Source: a virus. Taken from it: DNA of 27,996 nt. Positions 1-7,542 of this stretch are shown here, piece by piece. The notes beneath the pieces were generated by a model. That model saw only the letters and a program-made list of their open reading frames with translations. It did no database searches and had not been told where the DNA came from. Numbering within the stretch: position 1 is the first letter of the stretch; each line of letters opens with the position of its first letter. Location: the IMG/VR virus record IMGVR_UViG_3300042892_002183, positions 1-27,996 of that record; one strand, given 5' to 3'. Both the position numbers and the translations under genes were made by a program.

Positions 1-33
1 ATAGCAAGAGAAGAAGGCGAACGAATAGATTAA
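1..33 (+). CDS. C-terminal tail of an upstream gene (partial)
   Basis: Frame 1 is open from the first base and ends with TAA at 31-33, giving a ten-residue tail (IAREEGERID). The charged tail and tight spacing to the next gene are compatible with a real gene running in from the left. Ten codons cannot identify it, and a chance open stretch is possible. Confidence 0.35.
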   Translation: MAREEGERID

Positions 34-132
34 AGAACACCTACCTTAGGCCCATACTCGTTATGGTGTTTGGTGTGGCCGGCTGCTGGCCTGGAGGGAT
101 GCCAAAAGTGAGCAAGAATACGTGGAACAACA
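34..132. other. Short non-coding leader with a GC-rich patch
   Basis: This 99-base gap contains a patch noticeably richer in G+C than its surroundings. It includes GGCCGGCTGCTGGCC at about 78-92, whose ends can pair (GGCC with GGCC) in a weak hairpin. GGAGGG follows at 93-98, but the ATG beside it opens only an 18-codon frame. I see no tRNA cloverleaf and no good sigma70 promoter. Confidence 0.3.
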
Positions 133-711
133 ATGAGAGCTATAGAACTATTTGAGAATTCCCCAGATACTCCACAGGGCAGTCGCACTGAAGATCTCAA
201 CCTCGGTAAGCTATGGCTACTAACTACACTTAATCGTTTAGACCTGACAGAGTTTGATAATGTTTACGTATTGGGCTCGTGGTATGGCAGTATGGGTCCA
301 TATCTGTTATATAAAAAAATTAAGTTTGATCTAGCTTACCTAATAGATATAGATTCTAAGAACACAGAATGGACTCAGAGATTAAATCGTCAATTAGGCA
401 TTGAAGATAGTATTATATCAGTAACACAGGATTGTTGTCAAACACAATTTCGTGGTGATCATATCTTGGTCGTCAACACCAGCACCAACGATATACCCAG
501 TACCGAGTGGTTAGCCAACGTACCCCCGGGCAGTGTTGTGGCCATACAAGGCCGTGATAGCCAACCTGATAATCTTGATAATCTCGCACAAGATATTCGT
601 ACATTTGATCAACGCTATCCTTTAGCAAACACACTAGTCTTAGATACTATTGAACTCGTAGGGGTAGACAACAACTCTTACAATCGTTTTATGAAAATTG
701 GAATACGATAA
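133..711 (+). CDS. SAM-dependent methyltransferase-like protein
   Basis: A 192-residue protein with a Rossmann-type pattern. A beta strand and glycine turn (VYVLGSWYGSMGPYLL, about residues 44-59) are followed by a second strand ending in acidic residues (LAYLIDIDS, about 68-76). A later strand, DHILVVNTSTNDIP, matches the motif IV region of class I methyltransferases. Target and activity are unknown. Small proteins of this kind are common in T4-like marine phages. The N-terminus (MRAIELFENS) resembles the leaders of the following genes, with LFE|N as a possible gp21-type cleavage site. The fold assignment comes from reading motifs by eye. Confidence 0.5.
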   Translation: MRAIELFENSPDTPQGSRTEDLNLGKLWLLTTLNRLDLTEFDNVYVLGSWYGSMGPYLLYKKIKFDLAYLIDIDSKNTEWTQRLNRQLGIEDSIISVTQDCCQTQFRGDHILVVNTSTNDIPSTEWLANVPPGSVVAIQGRDSQPDNLDNLAQDIRTFDQRYPLANTLVLDTIELVGVDNNSYNRFMKIGIR

Positions 712-714
712 ATA
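707..714 (+). promoter_or_regulatory. Candidate T4-type late promoter
   Basis: GATAAATA matches the T4 late promoter octamer TATAAATA in seven of eight positions. It lies 28 bases before the ATG at 742, just over the stop of the preceding gene. That position suits a late or head gene block. Eight-base AT-rich matches are easy to find by chance, so confidence is moderate. Confidence 0.4.
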
Positions 715-741
715 CTTAATAGAAAAACGGCACGGTAGATA

Positions 742-3700
742 ATGCGTTATAGTCAAATAAAAAAAGCCCTAAAAGAAGCAGAGATCATTGATGAAGTATC
801 GATGAGTCCAAGCAGCCTAGAAGCGTTCGCTAACAGTCCAGAAGCTGATGGTATGCTTATGGGTATTGAATTTGAAATGTGCGTACCTAATGCTAGCACA
901 GGTGACCATGAGCCTGAGTGGGAATACGATTACGAATACAACGAAAGCGCACGCGACATCGACGAAATTCTTAACTTCTTCCGCAACGGTGATTTCAGTA
1001 ACATGAGTCGTAGTGATTCTGAGCGTTATCGTAGTGAACTGTATGACGAATACCTAGACTGGACCAATGAAGCGGCCAATCGCTACATAGACGACAACAC
1101 TGATGAATTAGATAGCCTTATCCGAGATCGACTAGAAGGTGAAATTGATCGCGATGATGTCGAAGATGCGGCACGCACTCGCTGGATAGAAGCAAACCCC
1201 AACGAAGATCCCGACAGTGACGATGCTGATGCAGATATTCGTGTCATAACATTAGAAATGATCGAAGATCGAGTAGATGAATTAATGGCAGATACCAGCA
1301 GTAGAGAGTATCAATATGCCTACGATGAAGCACGTCAAGAGATGGAAGATGACTTCCGTAACGGTGGTGATGGTGACGAAGCTGCTTGGTTAGATGATAT
1401 TGGCATTGGCGATATGCAGGACGCCGAACGTCGTTGGGGCTTTGATTGGCCTCACATGTATGACGCTAACGAAGGCAATGATGGCGATGCAGATGTAGAT
1501 CAAGTAGCAGATGACTTTTATGGTGCTACTGGATACGAAGCACGTGGGTTTGGTAACTATCACAGTGGCAGCCGTAGTCAACAACAAGAAGAAGGTTACT
1601 TTATTATCGAACCCGATGCGTCAATTGATGCCGATCAGGGTGATGCAGGCTTAGAGTTTATCAGTCCAGCAATGCCGCTTAAAGATGGCTTGACTATGTT
1701 GAAAAAAGTTAAACAATGGGCTAAGTTGGCAGGTTGTTATACTAACAAATCAACGGGCCTACACATGAACATCTCAGTGCCTAACATGACTACTGATAAT
1801 CTAGACTATGTTAAACTAGCATTGTTCCTAGGTGACGAATACGTACTTCAAGAGTTTGGTCGCCAGTACAACAGCTACGCTAAAAGTGCCATGAAGATTG
1901 TTAAAGAAAAGATTCAGGCTAATCCAGAAAACGCCACAGAATTGTTGGCTAAGATGAAAGAACACCTAGGTGCGGCTGCTAGTAAATTAGTACATAGTGG
2001 TATCACACAAAAGTATACAAGTATTAACACCAAAGGTAACTACGTAGAGTTCCGTGGTCCAGGCGGCGATTATCTAAACGAAGACTTACCTAAACTTGTT
2101 AATACTGCCTTACGTCTAGCACAAAGCCTGCGCATTGCCACAGACGAGTCAGCATACAAACAAGAATACGCTAAGAAATTATACAAACTAATTAGCCCAG
2201 AAGGGGAATGGACTGATCCCAATAACTCAGTAGCATTGTTCAGTCGCTATGCTCTAGGACAGATTAACAAAACAGAATTAGTCAGCAACGTTCGCCAAGC
2301 ACAGGTAGCACGCAAAGAGAAGAAAGGTGAAGAAGTACAGTACTGGGTTATGAACAAAGACGGTAGTGGTGGTAAACAAATGGTGTTTGCTACCAGTAGT
2401 ACAGAAGCCATTATTAAAGGTGGCAAACAGATGGGCATGAGTCGTGAAGATAGTATTAGTCGACTCAAAGCTGAACCGTTCGTAGACACGACCAAAGACA
2501 ACACAGCACCAGCTTCAGTACCACTTAGTTGGATTGATTGGATAGCAGATACATTACCTACGGTTACTGTAGATACCATAAATTCAGTTAGACAACGAAT
2601 AATAAATGGCGGTGATAATTTAGATGCAGATGCTAGTGGTTGGATAGTTAAACAGATTGACAACGAACTACGTGCGAGACAAGATCAAGGTGTAGTTGAT
2701 GGTAATGAAACACGTTGGAAGGTTTACTTTGCTCGTGGTAGACATGTAGATCAAGACCCAGTATTTGTCGATGCTGATAGTCCACGTCAGGCTAAACTTA
2801 AAGCCGCAGATATATTCATGCGAGAGCAACGGATATCAGTGGGCCTACACGATTTAGAAGCCATTGCTACTACACAAGATGCTGGCCGTCCAGAAGTAAC
2901 TTGGAATATTATAAACGGGCTAGGTGAACCTGCTGGTACTGTAAACGCAAGAACCAGTGACGAAGCACTACATGTATACGGTAGTGTTAATAATGTCGAT
3001 ACTAGATACTATAGAGCAACACCAGCTGATGCTGCTAATACCACTAGCAGAGAAGTGTTTGACAGTTTAGCTAATAACTGGCAAGAATGGCTTCAAGGTG
3101 TTAGTAGACATACCGACGGTAATCTACAGCGTATACTTGATAACATGTCCCAGGGTGTTAATGCTCACTATACTAACTTAACTCTTGACCAAAAAAACTT
3201 TATTGTCAACACAGTTAACCAAGAAATACGCCGCCGCAGTGGTAATAACGAATTAGCTGCCAACGCAGGCGGTGCGGAAAATGCAGTGCGTGATAGTTTA
3301 CCTCAAGCACATCGCGAATGGTTGGATAATGTAGCCGATAAGAGTGACATGGATCTAATTAACGTATTCCGTAATGTCAGCACAACCGCAGTGTTAAATG
3401 ATCAACAGACCGCTTACTTTAGAGTTATTATTAAACGTGAACTACGTCGTCGTGGTATCAGCGACAGTGAGCGTGATGCTAGCGAACACGGCGCAACTCC
3501 AGTACCTAATTATGAGATATATGCGCCAGACAGCGGAGTAGTAGTACACCAATTCCACGCCGACAACGAAACAGACGCAAATAGAAAGTTCAGTGAATTT
3601 GAACAGAATTACGAATCAGATTACGATTTCCATCACGAGTATCGCAGAATTGGCCCTGCACAACAGGAATTACCATTGGAACCCGCAGTGCCACAGACTA

Positions 3701-3900
3701 CTGCTACAGATTTTGAAGTTGTAAGAGATGATGGCTCAATAGTATCAAGAATTCAAGGTGCCGATATGGTTTATGCCCATCGTAAAGCACGTGAGTTAGA
3801 ACAAGACCTAGGCTTAGAAAGTGGTGCGCTAACTGTTAGAGCACTGCCAACAACAAACGAATCTATAAATACTATACGTCGACTAGCTGGATTGAAATAA
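742..3900 (+). CDS. Large amidoligase-like protein with C-terminal repeats
   Basis: The N-terminal ~450 residues carry the motif series of the amidoligase (COOH-NH2 ligase, ATP-grasp-like) family. These are GIEFEM at 41-46, GLEFISP at 303-309, TGLHMNIS at 338-345 and YVEFRGPGG at 434-442. Family members join an amine to a carboxylate using ATP; the substrate here is unknown. The remaining ~600 residues are repetitive. A beta-alpha module (for example YWVMNKDGSGG, WKVYFARGRHV, YEIYAPDSGVV, DFEVVRDDGSI) recurs about five times. A helical module ending in patterns like I..ELRRR recurs about three times. The extreme C-terminus (NESINTIRRLAGLK) is compact and basic. Residues 9-13 (ALKEA) fit a gp21-type LxE|A site, suggesting head packaging. 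The stop overlaps the next ATG (TAATG). Amidoligase assignment is fairly secure; role is not known. Confidence 0.7.
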   Translation: MRYSQIKKALKEAEIIDEVSMSPSSLEAFANSPEADGMLMGIEFEMCVPNASTGDHEPEWEYDYEYNESARDIDEILNFFRNGDFSNMSRSDSERYRSELYDEYLDWTNEAANRYIDDNTDELDSLIRDRLEGEIDRDDVEDAARTRWIEANPNEDPDSDDADADIRVITLEMIEDRVDELMADTSSREYQYAYDEARQEMEDDFRNGGDGDEAAWLDDIGIGDMQDAERRWGFDWPHMYDANEGNDGDADVDQVADDFYGATGYEARGFGNYHSGSRSQQQEEGYFIIEPDASIDADQGDAGLEFISPAMPLKDGLTMLKKVKQWAKLAGCYTNKSTGLHMNISVPNMTTDNLDYVKLALFLGDEYVLQEFGRQYNSYAKSAMKIVKEKIQANPENATELLAKMKEHLGAAASKLVHSGITQKYTSINTKGNYVEFRGPGGDYLNEDLPKLVNTALRLAQSLRIATDESAYKQEYAKKLYKLISPEGEWTDPNNSVALFSRYALGQINKTELVSNVRQAQVARKEKKGEEVQYWVMNKDGSGGKQMVFATSSTEAIIKGGKQMGMSREDSISRLKAEPFVDTTKDNTAPASVPLSWIDWIADTLPTVTVDTINSVRQRIINGGDNLDADASGWIVKQIDNELRARQDQGVVDGNETRWKVYFARGRHVDQDPVFVDADSPRQAKLKAADIFMREQRISVGLHDLEAIATTQDAGRPEVTWNIINGLGEPAGTVNARTSDEALHVYGSVNNVDTRYYRATPADAANTTSREVFDSLANNWQEWLQGVSRHTDGNLQRILDNMSQGVNAHYTNLTLDQKNFIVNTVNQEIRRRSGNNELAANAGGAENAVRDSLPQAHREWLDNVADKSDMDLINVFRNVSTTAVLNDQQTAYFRVIIKRELRRRGISDSERDASEHGATPVPNYEIYAPDSGVVVHQFHADNETDANRKFSEFEQNYESDYDFHHEYRRIGPAQQELPLEPAVPQTTATDFEVVRDDGSIVSRIQGADMVYAHRKARELEQDLGLESGALTVRALPTTNESINTIRRLAGLK

Positions 3901-4730
3901 TGAATTTATATGAAATGTTTGACCCTAACGGTCCTAATAAACCATCGCTAATTGATGCCTTGCGTGACTTCTTGCCATTGGCAATCAAATATTTAAAATT
4001 AAATCACATTCCTAAAATTAAATTAGTTAAAGCGATTAACGGCGGTGATCAACCAGCGTTCGGTCGCTACTCTGTTGACGATCGAGCTATCGAAGTAGTA
4101 GTAAACAATCGCAATCCAATAGATATCTTACGCACCTTAGCACACGAAATGGTACACTATACACAAGGGCAACGTGATGAATTAGATGCAACTAGTGGTC
4201 GTACAGGTAGTCCTATTGAAGATGAAGCCAACGCCAAAGCTGGCGTTATTATGCGAGTATTTGCTAAAAAATATCCTAGTTATCTATCATTACCAGCTAT
4301 TGAAGTTCCTAGTCAGATCGACGAAAAGCGTAAACGTAAAAAGAAAAAGAAAAGTAAACCTATGGGGGTTGGCGGTTATTACGGATACTATTGGGGCGAT
4401 AACGATAGTAACAGCGGTGGAGATGGTGGCGGCGGCGAAAGTATTACTCGCGAGTCTGACGTTGCTGAAGAGTGGAGCAACAAATACAAAAAGAGTATCA
4501 ACTGTAGTAACCCGAAAGGGTTTAGTCAAAAGGCTCATTGTGCTGGTCGTAAGAAAGCCAATGAAAACTTTGCTGATGGTAAGGGTCCAGGTCGCCCAGG
4601 TGATAGTCAACGTCATGGTATTCCAAAAGGTGCTACTATGGCAGAGTTAGAACAGGCCGCTAAGAGTAAAGGCCGAAAAGGACAGCTAGCGCGGTGGCAG
4701 ATAAATATGCGTAGAGGAAAGAAAAAATGA
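3900..4730 (+). CDS. HExxH metallopeptidase-like protein with basic C-terminal modules
   Basis: A 276-residue protein with a zincin motif HEMVH (H82, E83, H86) inside LRTLAHEMVHYTQG. An acidic helix with E107 and E109 may supply the third metal ligand. A Lys-rich linker (about 141-153) and a Gly-rich stretch follow. The C-terminus has a basic Cys module (NCSNPKGFSQKAHCAGRKK, about 201-220) and a Gly/Arg/Lys tail (GKGPGRPGDSQRHG onward). The protease half resembles SprT-like or related phage peptidases. The tail resembles basic modules found in T4-like marine phage proteins and may bind DNA (inference). It overlaps both neighbours by a few bases, so the three genes are probably co-translated. 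Confidence 0.6.
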   Translation: MNLYEMFDPNGPNKPSLIDALRDFLPLAIKYLKLNHIPKIKLVKAINGGDQPAFGRYSVDDRAIEVVVNNRNPIDILRTLAHEMVHYTQGQRDELDATSGRTGSPIEDEANAKAGVIMRVFAKKYPSYLSLPAIEVPSQIDEKRKRKKKKKSKPMGVGGYYGYYWGDNDSNSGGDGGGGESITRESDVAEEWSNKYKKSINCSNPKGFSQKAHCAGRKKANENFADGKGPGRPGDSQRHGIPKGATMAELEQAAKSKGRKGQLARWQINMRRGKKK

Positions 4731-5485
4731 AATCAAATGAATTTTTAAAAGAAACTGAAAAGCAAAAAGGTGTTGACGGTAAAGCCTGCTGGGATGGTTA
4801 TAAGCGCATGGGCACCAAGAAGAAAGGTGGCAAGACTGTTGACAACTGTGTTAAGATGGAAGAATCCAATGATGAGTACGATGACGAAGCCGGCATGGTT
4901 GATAGTAATTTAGAAACAATTAAACGTGCCGCTGAAGAATTAGATCAAGTGTTAGGCCAAGATGATAACATGGCTGAATGGGCACAGGAAAAACTAGCAG
5001 TGGTTAAGAGCATGTTAGTTGCTGTTAAAGACTATGTAGTTAGTCAAAAATCCACAGGTATAGACCCACAAGTAGACGAAGAGTTTAACATGATTGAATC
5101 TGTTATTGAATCGCTAGCAGTGCGTAACCAAGTTGATGCTGAAGTTATTTGGGAAGATTTAGAATCACTTACAGAAGACGAACTATACGTGTTTGCTGTT
5201 ACGCAAGAGCCAGTAAATGAAGATTGGCAAAAAGTTAATAAGAAAGACAAAACAGACGGCATGAGTAAGAAAGCAGTAGCATCTTATCGTCGCGAAAATC
5301 CAGGTAGCAAACTAAAAACAGCAGTGACTACTAAACCTAGCAAACTAAAGCGAGGTAGCAAAGCCAGCAAACGTCGTAAGAGCTATTGTTCACGTAGTAA
5401 AGGACAAATGAATATGCACAACATCAGCTGTGCTAAAACACCAGACAAGGCAATTTGTAAGGCACGACGCCGCTGGAACTGCTAA
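4727..5485 (+). CDS. Basic phage protein with two Cys-containing modules
   Basis: A 252-residue protein of unknown function. The N-terminus starts MKSNEFLKET, a possible capsid-targeting leader (LKE|T), and then has a short module KACWDGYKRMGTKKKGG ending in NCVK. The middle (about 45-165) is acidic and helical. The C-terminal ~85 residues are strongly basic and end in a second module with SYCSRSKGQM, ISCAKTP, ICKARRRWNC. This RRWNC ending is familiar from uncharacterised viral proteins. The acidic core with basic Cys ends would suit a nucleic-acid-binding or structural protein. No catalytic motif is visible. Confidence 0.5.
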   Translation: MKSNEFLKETEKQKGVDGKACWDGYKRMGTKKKGGKTVDNCVKMEESNDEYDDEAGMVDSNLETIKRAAEELDQVLGQDDNMAEWAQEKLAVVKSMLVAVKDYVVSQKSTGIDPQVDEEFNMIESVIESLAVRNQVDAEVIWEDLESLTEDELYVFAVTQEPVNEDWQKVNKKDKTDGMSKKAVASYRRENPGSKLKTAVTTKPSKLKRGSKASKRRKSYCSRSKGQMNMHNISCAKTPDKAICKARRRWNC

Positions 5486-5914
5486 GTGCGAGAACTAATC
5501 ACTCTAATAGAAGCAGTAAGTCGTGGTTGCCCTGTGGCAACTGCGGACATCCATGTCAATTTAAAAAATAGACAACACGCTATTGATGAGTATCATTATG
5601 GTCCTGCCAATCCTAACAAGCCAGAAAACTATTGGAAAGAAGCTGCTAAGGTATTCAACGTTAAAGAAGCCACTGCTAAGACTATGTTATGTGGTAACTG
5701 TGCGGCTTTTGATGTTAGTGACAGTATGCGCGATTGTATTGCCAAAGGTATACAAGGCGACGAAAAACACATAGATGCCAATGCCACTATTAATCTAAGT
5801 GACCTAGGCTACTGCAACTTCCTGCACTTTAAATGTGCTGGAGAACGTAGTTGTTCAGCTTGGGTAACTGGCGGTCCTATTACAGAAAAAGACAAGGACA
5901 AGAAGGCAAACTAA
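5486..5914 (+). CDS. Cys-rich phage protein, possibly metal-binding
   Basis: A 142-residue protein starting with GTG directly after the preceding TAA. The N-terminus MRELITLIEAVSRG fits the leader pattern of neighbouring genes (LIE|A). The C-terminal half has regularly spaced cysteines: CGNC at about 68-71, a further Cys in MRDCIAKG, GYCNFLHFKC, and SCSAWVTGGP. This suggests a zinc site or an iron-sulfur cluster, but I cannot choose between them. It sits directly before superoxide dismutase, so a shared redox setting is possible but unproven. Confidence 0.5.
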   Translation: MRELITLIEAVSRGCPVATADIHVNLKNRQHAIDEYHYGPANPNKPENYWKEAAKVFNVKEATAKTMLCGNCAAFDVSDSMRDCIAKGIQGDEKHIDANATINLSDLGYCNFLHFKCAGERSCSAWVTGGPITEKDKDKKAN

Positions 5915-5915
5915 T

Positions 5916-6449
5916 ATGAGAGCTACTGAATTTCTTACAGAGAGTAAAGAAAAGTTAGAACTAGCTAAGTTACCTTACGCTAGAACAGCTCTAGCACCTG
6001 TATTAAGCAAATCAAACATTGACAATCATTATGGTAAACTGGCCAAGGGCTACGTTGATCGTTACAACAAAGGCGAAGGTGATAAGTCATTTAATGCCGC
6101 TGGAGCTTTCCTGCACAATTTATTCTTTCCACAACTACGTGCACCACGTTCAAGTAACCAACCTGTTGGTGCAGTAAAAAGTTTAATAGAACGTAAATTT
6201 AAATCATACGATAAGTTCAAAGAAGAAGTTACCGAAAAGGCTATGAAGTTACAAGGTAGTCATTGGATTTATCTCAGCAAGAATGGTACTATCAAAACAA
6301 TACCAAATCACCAAAAGCGCACAGACATCGCCTTACTAATCGACTGGTGGGAACATGCATGGACTATAGACTACGGTGCAGACAAATCTAAATACTTAAA
6401 AAATATTTGGCGTATTATCAACTGGGACGTTGTTAATCACCGACTATGA
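5916..6449 (+). CDS. sodB-like: Fe/Mn superoxide dismutase
   Basis: A 177-residue member of the Fe/Mn superoxide dismutase family, which converts superoxide to oxygen and hydrogen peroxide. All four metal ligands are identifiable by comparison with the E. coli enzymes: H38 (DNHYGK), H67 (AFLHNLFF), D143 and H147 (IDWWEHAW). The region between the first two ligands is about 18 residues shorter than in E. coli FeSOD, so the N-terminal helical hairpin is trimmed. The second-sphere position that is Gln in MnSOD appears to be H132 (PNHQ), as in some actinobacterial and archaeal enzymes. Metal preference therefore cannot be read off. The protein starts MRATEFLTES, a possible head-packaging leader with cleavage after E9. 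The ATG follows the previous stop by one base. Confidence 0.88.
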   Translation: MRATEFLTESKEKLELAKLPYARTALAPVLSKSNIDNHYGKLAKGYVDRYNKGEGDKSFNAAGAFLHNLFFPQLRAPRSSNQPVGAVKSLIERKFKSYDKFKEEVTEKAMKLQGSHWIYLSKNGTIKTIPNHQKRTDIALLIDWWEHAWTIDYGADKSKYLKNIWRIINWDVVNHRL

Positions 6450-6865
6450 GTAATTGGGAAGTCTACGTCAAAGAATCCTATGAGCTCATTAAGCGAGCCG
6501 AAAATCAACTTACTGTCAATTTACCACACGAAATAGAAGCATATCTAGTACATTTATTTGCCTACTATATGGACAAACCACAGGTCAACACTGTGCCTGT
6601 GGGAATTAGATTACTTAGTGCTACCTCTATGCCAGTAACTACCCGTAAAGAAATGTTTAAAAGTGTAGGTGACGAATGCCTACTGATCAACAGCATGGGC
6701 TGGGGCAGCCATAAATGGCCTAGTAAAAGCTATTACGCTGATATGGGGCAAATGGCCTATATGAATCGTGCTTATGCAGAACGCCCACCAGAGGGGCTAT
6801 TTGACGATCTAGCCTACGAATTTACCACTGCTACCCGTGTACTAAGTTGCTGTAAAATAAATTAA
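6446..6865 (+). CDS. Hypothetical phage protein
   Basis: A 139-residue protein overlapping the SOD stop by four bases (ATGA), so likely translationally coupled. It has an N-terminal helical part, a central beta-rich segment (VPVGIRLLSATSMP) and a conserved-looking motif GWGSHKWPSKSYYADMGQMA. No signal peptide, membrane span or catalytic signature is evident, and I do not recognise the family. Dense coding overlap and normal codon use support it as a real gene. Confidence 0.5.
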   Translation: MSNWEVYVKESYELIKRAENQLTVNLPHEIEAYLVHLFAYYMDKPQVNTVPVGIRLLSATSMPVTTRKEMFKSVGDECLLINSMGWGSHKWPSKSYYADMGQMAYMNRAYAERPPEGLFDDLAYEFTTATRVLSCCKIN

Positions 6866-6874
6866 CCAATCTAA

Positions 6875-6903
6875 TTGACTTAGATAATTATTACGTATAT
6901 ACT
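6875..6903 (+). promoter_or_regulatory. sigma70-type promoter before the dsbA-like gene
   Basis: TTGACT at 6875-6880, 17-base spacer, TATACT at 6898-6903. Transcription would start near 6910, just before an AAGGA ribosome-binding site at 6916-6920 and the ATG at 6928. It occupies the only real gap between the left-hand block and the replication genes. Confidence 0.75.
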
Positions 6904-6927
6904 ATATTTTTAACGAAGGAATGTTCA

Positions 6928-7188
6928 ATGTCATCACGTATGTTTTCAAGCGAGCAAAAAGCCAAACTAACACAAATAGTTACAGAAGGTATTCAAGTAC
7001 TGCAAGAAGTAGAAGATCTAAACGCAGGACTTAGCGATACTATCAAAGCAGTAGCAGAAGAATTAGAAATTAAACCAGCTATCCTTAAGAAAGCTATTAA
7101 GATTGCACAAAAAGCTAAATTTGGTGATACCAACGCTGACCATGAAGAACTTACAGACATCTTAGAAACTGTTGGCCGTACGCTTTAA
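6928..7188 (+). CDS. dsbA-like: DsbA-like double-stranded DNA-binding protein
   Basis: An 86-residue, mostly helical protein. Its pattern, a helical N-terminus, ILKKAIKIAQKAKFGD and an acidic C-terminal helix, resembles T4 DsbA, a small DNA-binding protein implicated at late promoters. Homologues are widely annotated in T4-like marine phages. It has its own sigma70 promoter and a good AAGGA site seven bases before the ATG. The match rests on length, composition and spacing of basic residues, not on a diagnostic motif. Another small DNA-binding protein is possible. Confidence 0.5.
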   Translation: MSSRMFSSEQKAKLTQIVTEGIQVLQEVEDLNAGLSDTIKAVAEELEIKPAILKKAIKIAQKAKFGDTNADHEELTDILETVGRTL

Positions 7189-7482
7189 TTGAAAGCTAAC
7201 TGGTACAAGACTGTTAAGTTTATACAAGCTGACTGGCATGCACATCCTGTAAGATTAACCTTAGAAACAATCAATTGGGTATTGAACGTGGTCATTGCTA
7301 CATCAGTTAGCCTAACCGTTCCATATACCAATTGGTTGTATGTGTATCCTGTTATTTTTGTAGCGTTAAGTATAAGTATCTTCTCAGCAATTAGTCGTGG
7401 CAGTTTTGGCTTATTAATGTCAAGTTTGACCCTATTTCTTATCGATTTGATAGGATTTTATAGGATTTTAGTGTTACAATAA
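7189..7482 (+). CDS. Small membrane protein
   Basis: A 97-residue protein starting with TTG immediately after the TAA of the preceding gene. A basic, aromatic N-terminus (about 1-25) is followed by three hydrophobic segments, about 27-47, 50-68 and 72-95, consistent with an inner-membrane protein. No known domain is evident. The last codons contain an imperfect direct repeat, GATAGGATTTTATAGGATTT. Confidence 0.5.
   Translation: MKANWYKTVKFIQADWHAHPVRLTLETINWVLNVVIATSVSLTVPYTNWLYVYPVIFVALSISIFSAISRGSFGLLMSSLTLFLIDLIGFYRILVLQ
7472..7480 (+). promoter_or_regulatory. Possible extended -10 promoter before gp43
   Basis: TGTTACAAT fits an extended -10 element (TGnTATAAT with one mismatch) and ends two bases before the end of the preceding gene. 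No convincing -35 box lies 17 bases upstream. It would give a leader of about 55 nt on the DNA polymerase mRNA. Confidence 0.3.
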
Positions 7483-7517
7483 AAGAGTCGTACACTTACG
7501 TACATGTAGAACAGTTA

Positions 7518-7540
7518 GCCAGCTATAAGTGGCAGGAGAG
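7518..7540 (+). promoter_or_regulatory. Hairpin abutting the gp43 ribosome-binding site; candidate translational operator
   Basis: GCCA at 7518-7521 can pair with TGGC at 7530-7533 around an eight-base loop (GCTATAAG). The Shine-Dalgarno sequence AGGAGAG follows directly at 7534-7540, with the gp43 ATG at 7543. T4 gp43 represses its own translation by binding a hairpin with an eight-base loop beside its ribosome-binding site. The stem here is only four base pairs and the loop sequence differs, so this is a positional and geometric analogy. Confidence 0.4.
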
Positions 7541-7542
7541 TT

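Noticed and set aside
78-92. GC-rich patch as a tRNA or structured RNA
   Set aside because: No cloverleaf, no T-loop GTTC and no CCA end, and the stem is only four pairs.
4186-4650. 154-codon plus-strand frame inside the metallopeptidase gene
   Set aside because: Hydrophobic, low-complexity translation in an alternate frame of a gene with a clear HExxH motif and downstream modules. No ribosome-binding site.
7448-7470. Direct repeat GATAGGATTTTATAGGATTT
   Set aside because: Only two copies, inside a coding sequence. Probably slippage in AT-rich DNA; no sign of an attachment site.
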